Below, in pieces: positions 26,443 to 33,347 of a stretch of 64,000 nt of DNA. The stretch covers positions 1-64,000 of the forward strand of contig JAFEDK010000013.1 of assembly GCA_018241665.1 (NCBI GenBank), in the 5' to 3' direction. Each line of letters opens with the position of its first letter. Position 1 is the first letter of the stretch. The notes under the pieces are model-generated. The model was not told the origin of the DNA and searched no databases. It saw only the letters and a list, made by a program, of their open reading frames with translations. Source of the DNA: Pseudomonadota bacterium. GTDB taxonomy: Bacteria > Pseudomonadota > Gammaproteobacteria > Burkholderiales > Rhodocyclaceae. The position numbers were made by a program, and so were the translations under genes.

Positions 26443-27120
26443 GTGTCCTTGTCTCGTCCCCTTTCCGTGCTGCTGCTGGCCGGGCTGAGCGGTTGCGCCG
26501 CCCTGCAGAGCACCCCGCCGACGGCCGTCCATCAGCCGATGACCATCCGTCCGGAAGCGCGTCCGGCCCAGGCCTCTCAGGGCGGCTCCATCTTCCAGCC
26601 GAGCTTTTCGCGCCCGCTGTTCGAGGACCGGCGGGCCCGCTTCGTCGGCGACGTGATCACCATCAACCTGGTCGAGCAGACCGCCGCGAGCAAGAAGTCG
26701 TCGGCCAATGCGGAGCGCAACGCCAGCCTCAGCGCCTCCTTGTCGGGCCTGGCCAAGGTGCCGTTGGCCGGTGCCCTCAACGGGCTCGGCGCGACCGCTT
26801 CGGATGCCAGCAAGTTCGGAGGCAAGGGCGATGCGGCGGCCAACAATGCCTTCACCGGCACGATCACCACGACGGTCATCGAGGTGCTGTCCAATGGCAA
26901 CCTGCTGGTGTCCGGCGAGAAGCAGATTGCCATCAACCAGGGCAATGAATTCATCCGTTTCTCCGGCATCGTCAATCCGGTGAGCGTGACCGGCGCCAAT
27001 ACCGTGCAATCCACCCAGGTGGCCGATGCGCGCATCGAGTACCGGGCCAACGGCTATATCGACGAAACCGAGAACATGGGCTGGTTGCAACGTTTCTTCG
27101 TGAACGTGATGCCTTTCTGA
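26443..27120 (+). CDS. flgH: FlgH, L-ring lipoprotein
   Basis: 225-residue outer-membrane lipoprotein that forms the flagellar L-ring. The signal peptide ends in a lipobox, LLLAGLSGC, with the Cys as lipid-modified residue. The conserved body includes [19 protein letters not shown] and [20 protein letters not shown]. The GTG at 26443 lies 7 bases after a CGGAG ribosome site and is preferred over the TTG at 26437. It is followed by flgI after 12 bases. Confidence 0.95.
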   Translation: MSLSRPLSVLLLAGLSGCAALQSTPPTAVHQPMTIRPEARPAQASQGGSIFQPSFSRPLFEDRRARFVGDVITINLVEQTAASKKSSANAERNASLSASLSGLAKVPLAGALNGLGATASDASKFGGKGDAAANNAFTGTITTTVIEVLSNGNLLVSGEKQIAINQGNEFIRFSGIVNPVSVTGANTVQSTQVADARIEYRANGYIDETENMGWLQRFFVNVMPF

Positions 27121-27132
27121 GGGGCTTGAACG

Positions 27133-28242
27133 ATGTCTTCCTTCTCCCGTCTGTGCCTGGCCCTTGCCGCGGTGGCGAGCCTGGCCGTGGGTGCTCCGGC
27201 CCAGGCTGAGCGCCTGAAGGACCTGGCTTCGATCGGCGGGGTACGGCAGAACCAGCTGGTCGGTTACGGCCTGGTGGTCGGTCTCGATGGCTCCGGCGAC
27301 CAGACCACCCAGACGCCCTTCACGGTGCAGAGCATCATCAACATGCTCGGCAACCTGGGCGTCACGTTGCCGCCCGGGCAGTCCCTGCAGCTCAAGAACG
27401 TGGCGGCGGTGATGGTCACCGCCAGCCTGCCCCCCTTCGCGCGGCCGGGGCAGCAGATCGACGTGACGGTCTCGTCGATGGGCAATGCGCGCTCGCTGAA
27501 GGGCGGAACCCTCGTGATGACGCCGCTGAAGGGGGCCGACGGGCAGATCTACGCGATGGCCCAGGGCAGCCTGGCGGTGAGCGGAGCCAGCGGATCGGCG
27601 GGCGGCGCGAAAGTGACCGTCAATCACCTGTCGGCCGGGCGCATCCCGGGCGGGGCGACGGTCGAGCGGGCCGTGGCCAGTCCGGTGGGGCAGGGGGATT
27701 CAGTCTTCGTCGAGCTCAACGATGCGGATTTCGGCACCGCCCAGAATGTGGTCGATGCGATCAACCGCTTTGCCCCCGGTGCCGCCCAGGCCATCGACGG
27801 CCGCCAGATCCAGGTGCTTGCGCCGGAGGATCCCAACCGGCGGGTGGCCTTCCTTGGCCGCCTCGAGAACCTCGACGTGACGCCGGCGGTGCAGGCCGCC
27901 AAGGTGATCGTCAATTCGCGTACCGGTTCGGTGGTCATGAACCAGAAGGTGGCCCTGCAGAATTGCGCGGTGGCCCACGGCAGCCTGACCGTCACGGTCA
28001 ATAACGAGCAGCAGGTGAGCCAGCCGAACCCGTTGGCTGGCGGCCAGACCGCGGTCACCAACAAGGGCTCGGTGGATATCAAGCAGGAAGGCGGCACCCT
28101 CTTCAACATCAAGGCTGGCACCAACCTGGCCGATGTGGTCAAGGCGCTCAACGCGGTGGGCGCCAACCCCCTCGAACTGATCGCCATTCTGCAGGCTATG
28201 AAGGCCAGCGGGGCCCTGCGCGCCGAGCTCGAGGTGATCTGA
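27133..28242 (+). CDS. flgI: FlgI, P-ring protein
   Basis: 369-residue periplasmic P-ring subunit with a signal peptide (LCLALAAVASLAVGAPAQA). Family blocks are visible: RLKDLASIGGVRQNQLVGYG, VVGLDGSGDQTTQTPFT and LNAVGANPLELIAILQAMKA. Assembly needs FlgA (encoded at 20498). Its TGA stop shares its last base with the flgJ ATG, so the two are translationally coupled. Confidence 0.96.
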   Translation: MSSFSRLCLALAAVASLAVGAPAQAERLKDLASIGGVRQNQLVGYGLVVGLDGSGDQTTQTPFTVQSIINMLGNLGVTLPPGQSLQLKNVAAVMVTASLPPFARPGQQIDVTVSSMGNARSLKGGTLVMTPLKGADGQIYAMAQGSLAVSGASGSAGGAKVTVNHLSAGRIPGGATVERAVASPVGQGDSVFVELNDADFGTAQNVVDAINRFAPGAAQAIDGRQIQVLAPEDPNRRVAFLGRLENLDVTPAVQAAKVIVNSRTGSVVMNQKVALQNCAVAHGSLTVTVNNEQQVSQPNPLAGGQTAVTNKGSVDIKQEGGTLFNIKAGTNLADVVKALNAVGANPLELIAILQAMKASGALRAELEVI

Positions 28243-29219
28243 TGGCCGACTTCAGCCAGATCAACGCCCTCGACCCGAATGCGCTGTCCGGCCTGAAGCG
28301 CCTCTCGAAGGACAACTCGCCGGAGGCCATCAAGGAGGCCTCCCGCCAGTTCGAGGCCTTGTTCGTGCAGCAGGTCATGAAGTCCATGCGCGATGCAACG
28401 CCCAAGGGCGGCATGTTCGACAGCGAAGAGACGCGCATGTACCAGTCGCTGCTCGACCAGCAGATGTCCATGCAGCTGTCCGCCCGCGGGCGTGGTTTCG
28501 GCCTCGCCAAAGTCATTGAGCGGCAGATGAGCCAGGGGCGGGAGCCGGTGAGCCTGCCCGATGGTCCGGTACCGCTGGAGCCGTCGATCCGGCGCAGTTT
28601 CGATACGGCGCTGCCGCCTCCGGCAAAGGAGGGGGGCAGCGGCAATGCTGCGGCAAATTCTGCCGCGACCTTGCCGGCCGCTGGCGTGGTCGGCAGCACA
28701 GCCCCGCAGCTCTCGGACATGGCGAGTAGCAGCCGGGCCCGGGCCTTCGTCGACAAGGTCTGGCCGCAGGCCGTCGAGGCGAGCAAGGCCACCGGCATCC
28801 CGGCGCGTTTCCTGGTCGCCCAGGCGGCGCTAGAGACCGGCTGGGGCAAGCACGAACTGAAGAATGCGGATGGCACGCCCAGCTACAACCTCTTCAACAT
28901 CAAGGCTGGGCGGAGCTGGGCGGGGGGCACCGTGAATACCTCCACCACCGAACACCGTAATGGCCAGCCGACCGCGGAGAGCGCCCGTTTCCGGGCCTAC
29001 GCTTCCTATGAGGAGTCCTTCCGCGATTACGCGCGCCTCATCGCGGGCAATCCCCGCTACGCCGCCGTCGTCGGCCAGACCGACGCCACCCGTTTTGCCC
29101 GTGGCCTGCAGGAGGCCGGTTATGCGACCGATCCGCAATATGCGAACAAGCTGGCCCGCATCATCAATGGCAATACCCTGAGGGTCGCCCTCGGCGCGGG
29201 GGCAGTGCCCAGCGCCTGA
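28242..29219 (+). CDS. flgJ: FlgJ, rod-capping muramidase
   Basis: 325-residue bifunctional protein. The N-terminal rod-binding domain (about 1-100) contains EASRQFEALFVQQVMKSMRD. After a Pro/Ser/Ala-rich linker, the C-terminal part (about 165-310) is a glucosaminidase domain of the GH73 type with AQAALETGWGKHEL, whose Glu is the likely catalytic acid, and NLFNIKAGRSW. It cuts peptidoglycan so that the rod can pass. Its start overlaps the flgI stop by one base. Confidence 0.95.
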   Translation: MADFSQINALDPNALSGLKRLSKDNSPEAIKEASRQFEALFVQQVMKSMRDATPKGGMFDSEETRMYQSLLDQQMSMQLSARGRGFGLAKVIERQMSQGREPVSLPDGPVPLEPSIRRSFDTALPPPAKEGGSGNAAANSAATLPAAGVVGSTAPQLSDMASSSRARAFVDKVWPQAVEASKATGIPARFLVAQAALETGWGKHELKNADGTPSYNLFNIKAGRSWAGGTVNTSTTEHRNGQPTAESARFRAYASYEESFRDYARLIAGNPRYAAVVGQTDATRFARGLQEAGYATDPQYANKLARIINGNTLRVALGAGAVPSA

Positions 29220-29244
29220 GCGGCGCCATTTGCCGGTTCAATGC

Positions 29245-29260
29245 TGGCAAAGTTCTTGCG
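29245..29260 (+). promoter_or_regulatory. Sigma-54-type site upstream of flgK
   Basis: TGGCAAAGTTCTTGCG has GG and GC 10 bases apart and keeps TGGCA and TTGC, matching the sigma-54 consensus well. It overlaps the sigma-28-type site at 29248-29274. The predicted start lies near 29271, about 29 bases before the flgK ATG. Confidence 0.68.
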
Positions 29261-29274
29261 TAGTCTGCCGTAGA
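29248..29274 (+). promoter_or_regulatory. Sigma-28 promoter of flgK-flgL
   Basis: CAAA at 29248-29251 and GCCGTAGA at 29267-29274 are separated by 15 bases, matching FliA sites at 9 of 12 defined positions. Hook-filament junction genes are classical sigma-28 or mixed-class genes, so control of flgKL here is expected. It shares bases with a sigma-54-type site. Confidence 0.72.
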
Positions 29275-29299
29275 TACCTCCGAATCAGGGACGCGGATC

Positions 29300-31252
29300 A
29301 TGGGCAGCAGCATCTTCAACATTGGCCTCACCGGACTCAACGCCGCCCAGGCGGGGCTCATCACGACCAGCCACAACATCTCGAACGCGGGAACGGCCGG
29401 TTACAGTCGCCAGTCGACGGTCCAGAGCACCAACCCGGCGATGTTCAGCGGCGCCGGCTTCTTCGGCGAAGGGACCAAGGTCGATACGATCAAGCGGGCC
29501 TACGACAGCTTCCTGACCAACCAGGTGCTGTCCGCCGATACCAAGTACAACGAGTACAACGCCTACAGCGTCGAGATCAGCCAGATCGACAACATGCTGG
29601 CGGACGCCACGGTCGGCCTCGAGCCGGCGGTGGACTCCTTCTTCCAGGGCGTGCAGGAAGTGGCCGCCAACCCGTCGAGTATCCCGGCCCGTCAGTCGAT
29701 GATCTCCAGCGCCCAGAGCCTGGTGGATCGCTTCCAGAATCTGGCGACCCGTCTCAACGACATCCGCTCCGGCGTCGAAGGGCAGATCAAGGACACCGTC
29801 ACGTCGATCAGCACCTACGCCCAGGAGATCGCGGACGTCAATCGCCAGATCTCCATCGCTCAGCAGGCGGGGTCGTCCCAGCCGGCCAATGACCTGCTCG
29901 ACACGCGCGACCAGCTGGTGAAGGAGCTGAACCAGCTGGTGCGGGTGTCCACCACCACCGCCAGCGACGGCTCGATGTCCGTCTTCATCGGTACCGGCCA
30001 GCCGCTGGTGGTCGGCATCAACGCCACCAAGCTCGAAGCACGGCCGTCCACCACCGATCCGTCGCGCCTCAACGTCAATATCATCACCCAGAGCGGCGCC
30101 CCGCTGACCGTGCCCGAGAGTCTGCTCGGCGGTGGCAAGCTGGGTGGCCTGCTGGCGATGCGTTCCGAGTCCCTCGATGCCACGCAGAACCAGCTCGGCC
30201 TGATCGCCGTCGGCCTGAGCTCTGCGTTCAACGCCCAGCACGCGTTGGGCCAGGATCTCAACGGCAACCTCGGGACGTCCTTCTTCACGACGCCCGCCGT
30301 CACCGTGCTGAGCGATTCCAGCGCGACCACGACGCCGCCGACGGTGCAGCTGGGTAACGTGTCCAAGCTGACCGGCGATGATTACAAGCTGGTCTTCACC
30401 GATGCCGTCGGCAACTATTCGCTGACCCGGCTTTCGGACGGCATGTCGGTGAGCCCCGGGACGGTCGGTTTGACGATCACGCCGCCGGCGACCTCCAAGC
30501 CCGGCGACAGCTTCGTGATCCAGCCCACCCGCAATGCCGCGGCCAACATCAACGTCGCCGTTTCCGATACCCGCATGATCGCTGCCGCGGCACCGGTCAC
30601 CTCATCGGCCACCAGCGGCAACCTGGGCTCGGCCAGCATCACGGCACCGGTGGTATCGAGCATGGCCAATCTGGCCAGTTTCGGCACGCCGGCGGCGCCG
30701 CTGAAGCTTACCTACTCGGGCGGTACCCTGAGCGGTTTCCCGGCCGGCCTGCCGGTCACCTACACGCCGGCGGGTGGCACCGCGGTGACGGTGGCGGCGC
30801 CGGTCGCCTCGATCCCCTACACGAGCGGGATGACGGTAAGTTTCGGCGGCGTCTCCTTCGCGATGAACGGTGCCCCGCAAACCAACGATACATTCACGCT
30901 GGCGCCCAACGCCGGCGGTGTGTCGGACAGCCGCAACGCAGTGTTGCTGGGCAATCTGCAGACCAGCAAGCTGCTCCTCGCCGCCAGTGGTCAGCCGTCC
31001 GCCACCTTCCAGTCGGTGTATGCCCAGCTCGTCAGTGCGGTCGGCAACAAGGCCCGCGAGGTCAGCGTCAACAGCGATGCGCAAAAAAGCCTGGTGGATC
31101 AGGCCGTTCAGGCCCAGCAATCGGTGGCCGGCGTAAATCTTGATGAAGAAGCGGCCAATCTGATCCGTTATCAACAGGCATACCAGGCGGCAGGCAAGGT
31201 CATGACCATTGCCTCCAAACTTTTCGATCAAGTGCTGGCCCTCGGCCAGTAA
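29300..31252 (+). CDS. flgK: FlgK, hook-filament junction protein 1
   Basis: 650-residue hook-associated protein, about 100 residues longer than the enterobacterial form, the extra length falling in the variable middle (about 330-560, rich in Thr, Ser, Ala and Pro). The conserved N-terminus (FNIGLTGLNAAQAGLITTSH, NISNAGTAGYSRQ) and C-terminus (VNLDEEAANLIRYQQAYQAA) are intact. It is exported with FlgN (19610) as chaperone. The gene has its own promoter region. Confidence 0.95.
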   Translation: MGSSIFNIGLTGLNAAQAGLITTSHNISNAGTAGYSRQSTVQSTNPAMFSGAGFFGEGTKVDTIKRAYDSFLTNQVLSADTKYNEYNAYSVEISQIDNMLADATVGLEPAVDSFFQGVQEVAANPSSIPARQSMISSAQSLVDRFQNLATRLNDIRSGVEGQIKDTVTSISTYAQEIADVNRQISIAQQAGSSQPANDLLDTRDQLVKELNQLVRVSTTTASDGSMSVFIGTGQPLVVGINATKLEARPSTTDPSRLNVNIITQSGAPLTVPESLLGGGKLGGLLAMRSESLDATQNQLGLIAVGLSSAFNAQHALGQDLNGNLGTSFFTTPAVTVLSDSSATTTPPTVQLGNVSKLTGDDYKLVFTDAVGNYSLTRLSDGMSVSPGTVGLTITPPATSKPGDSFVIQPTRNAAANINVAVSDTRMIAAAAPVTSSATSGNLGSASITAPVVSSMANLASFGTPAAPLKLTYSGGTLSGFPAGLPVTYTPAGGTAVTVAAPVASIPYTSGMTVSFGGVSFAMNGAPQTNDTFTLAPNAGGVSDSRNAVLLGNLQTSKLLLAASGQPSATFQSVYAQLVSAVGNKAREVSVNSDAQKSLVDQAVQAQQSVAGVNLDEEAANLIRYQQAYQAAGKVMTIASKLFDQVLALGQ

Positions 31253-31263
31253 GGAGCGCCATC

Positions 31264-32454
31264 ATGCGAGTCACCACCGGCATGATCTTTGACAGCGGCG
31301 TCGCGCAGATCCAGTCGCAGAACAGCCAGTTGCTCAAGAGCCAGAAGGAAGTCGCCACCGGGCGCAGGGTGCTGGCGCCGTCGGACGATCCGGTCGCATC
31401 GGCGCGGGCGCTGGAAGTGACCCAATCGAAGAGCGTCAATGCGCTGTACACCTCCAACCAGGGCTACGCGACCGACCAGCTCAAGCTGGTGGACAGCAAG
31501 CTGAGCGCCGCCACCGATCTCGTTACCTATGTCCGTACCCGCGCCGTCGAATCCGGCAATGGTGCCTATACCAACAGCGAGCAGCTGAGCATCGCCGCGG
31601 ACATCACCCAGCAGTTTTCCGCGCTGCAGGGGATCGCCAATAGCCAGGACTCCACCGGCGAATACATCTTCGGCGGCTACACCAGCAATACCCAGCCGTT
31701 CGTCGGCAGCCTGACCTCCGGCATGACCTACCAGGGCGACCAGGGGGCACGCACGCTGCAGATTTCCTCGTCGCGCAACCTGCCGATCACCAGTTCCGGC
31801 GACGAGATCTTCAACGTCCTGCGCGCGCAGGCAGGCTCGGCCTTTGCGCTCAGCGCTGCCGGTAACACCGGCACGGCCCTGGTTTCCGGCCTCGGTTTGA
31901 ACGCCTACAACGGCCATACCTACGACGTCAGCGTGGGGGCGGGCCCGACCTACCAGGTCTTCGATTCCACTGCTGATCCCACCCATGCCGCGCCGATCGC
32001 GCCTACGGTGACGGTCAACGGCTCCGACACCACCCTCACTTTTGGCGGTGTGAGCATGACCCTGAGCGGCGCCGCTGCAGCGGGCGACACCTATTCGGTC
32101 GGCACGGTGGCCAGTGCCTTCGACGTCATGGGCAATTTCGTGGCGGCGCTGCAGTCCGGCAACTCGGCGGTGACCCGTTTCGGCGGACGCCAGGCCATTG
32201 CCGGCATGGATGCGGCGCAGGACAGCATTTCGCGGGTACAGGCCGGTGTCGGCTCGCGCATGCTGGAGGTGGAAACGCAGCAGAACATCGGCAGCAGCCT
32301 GGACCTGCAGTACAGCGAAACCCTGTCGCGCCTGCAGGATGCAGACTACGCGTCCGCGGTGAGCAGCCTGTCCCAGCAGCAGATCTATCTGCAGGCCGCC
32401 CAGCAGAGCTTCATCAAGGTCAGCAACCTGTCCCTCTTCAACTACATCAACTAA
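31264..32454 (+). CDS. flgL: FlgL, hook-filament junction protein 3
   Basis: 396-residue flagellin-like junction protein. The N-terminus shows QSQNSQLLKSQKEVATGRRV followed by LAPSDDPVASARALEV, and the C-terminus ends in a flagellin-type helix (YSETLSRLQDADYASAVSSL). It is larger than the enterobacterial FlgL (about 317) through a central insertion (about 190-285). It starts 11 bases after flgK with AAGGAG as ribosome site. Confidence 0.94.
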   Translation: MRVTTGMIFDSGVAQIQSQNSQLLKSQKEVATGRRVLAPSDDPVASARALEVTQSKSVNALYTSNQGYATDQLKLVDSKLSAATDLVTYVRTRAVESGNGAYTNSEQLSIAADITQQFSALQGIANSQDSTGEYIFGGYTSNTQPFVGSLTSGMTYQGDQGARTLQISSSRNLPITSSGDEIFNVLRAQAGSAFALSAAGNTGTALVSGLGLNAYNGHTYDVSVGAGPTYQVFDSTADPTHAAPIAPTVTVNGSDTTLTFGGVSMTLSGAAAAGDTYSVGTVASAFDVMGNFVAALQSGNSAVTRFGGRQAIAGMDAAQDSISRVQAGVGSRMLEVETQQNIGSSLDLQYSETLSRLQDADYASAVSSLSQQQIYLQAAQQSFIKVSNLSLFNYIN

Positions 32455-32458
32455 GCGG

Positions 32459-32920
32459 ATGCGGGTCAATCGGCGTTCCTTGCTTGCCCTCGGCCTGGGC
32501 CTCGTGCTTGCCGGTTGCGCCAACCCGCCGGCCAAGGAGTGGGCGCTGCTGCCGGCAGCGGCGCTGGTGGCCTCCAACGCCGGCTATCTGAAGGCGCCGA
32601 TGGTGGCGGGTGCGGTAATCTTTTACGTCGTCAGCGATCCTTTCGCGCCTAACTGGAGCATCGAGGAGGCCCGTCAGGGGGAGGACCGCTACCTGCTGGC
32701 CCTGCGTCTGAAGGCGATTCATTCCGGTGGTGACGGTGAAGCACGTCAGGTCTTCATGCGCCGTGCGGCCCAGCTGGCCGGGCAGCCGGGCTTCAGTGCC
32801 TACCAGGTGATTTCCTGGCAGGAGGGCCTCGAAAGCACCCGGCCGTTTGCACAACGGGTCGCCTATGGCGAGCTGCGCCTGGTCCGCGAGGGGCCGGCGC
32901 CCGGCCTGCCGGTGAGATAA
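32459..32920 (+). CDS. Small lipoprotein of unknown function
   Basis: 153-residue protein with a clear lipoprotein signal: basic start (MRVNRRS), hydrophobic stretch and lipobox LVLAGC, Cys at about 20. The mature part begins with a hydrophobic stretch (LLPAAALVASNAGYLKAPMV) and continues as an alpha/beta domain that I do not recognise. It begins 4 bases after the flgL stop and is in the same direction, so it is likely co-transcribed with flgKL. A role at the flagellar base or outer membrane is only a guess from position. Confidence 0.75.
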   Translation: MRVNRRSLLALGLGLVLAGCANPPAKEWALLPAAALVASNAGYLKAPMVAGAVIFYVVSDPFAPNWSIEEARQGEDRYLLALRLKAIHSGGDGEARQVFMRRAAQLAGQPGFSAYQVISWQEGLESTRPFAQRVAYGELRLVREGPAPGLPVR

Positions 32921-33014
32921 GCGTCACGCCGGATTGCCTGCAAGCGTCTCGGAGCCTTGCAGGACGCGGCCGAGTTTCGTATGGTGCGCGCTTCGACCGC
33001 TGGAATTTGCTGAT

Positions 33015-33320
33015 ATGGACCGAATGACCGAAAGGCGGAAGGAGCGCCGCATTCCGCTGGGCTGCAAGGTGGGTATCAGGCCGTACGGCGGCGGGCCGAC
33101 CGTTGTCGGGACCTGTGTCGAACTGGGCGTCGGCGGCATGACCATCCATTCCAGCCATGTGCCGCGCATGGATGAGGTCTTCGAGGTCGCTGTGCTGCCG
33201 CCGGAAAGCGGCGGCACCTACATGCCCTTGCACGCGCGGGTGCGGGTGCGGCGTTGCCATGGCCTCGAGCAGGCCGGCCTCTACGAGATGGGCGTGGAGA
33301 TCATCGAGATCATCCGCTGA
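33015..33320 (+). CDS. PilZ-domain protein with altered second motif
   Basis: 101-residue single PilZ domain. The first c-di-GMP motif RxxxR is present (RRKERR near residue 8). The second motif, normally D/NxSxxG, reads ELGVGG, with Glu for Asp and Gly for Ser. The ATG at 33015 begins just before the motif; the frame is open 27 codons further upstream, but nothing there is conserved. It lies after flgKL and the lipoprotein gene and converges with a GGDEF-EAL gene, so a c-di-GMP role in motility is plausible. Ligand binding with the altered motif is uncertain. Confidence 0.8.
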   Translation: MDRMTERRKERRIPLGCKVGIRPYGGGPTVVGTCVELGVGGMTIHSSHVPRMDEVFEVAVLPPESGGTYMPLHARVRVRRCHGLEQAGLYEMGVEIIEIIR

Positions 33321-33347
33321 AACACGCCGTGGGCAGACGCCCCGGAC

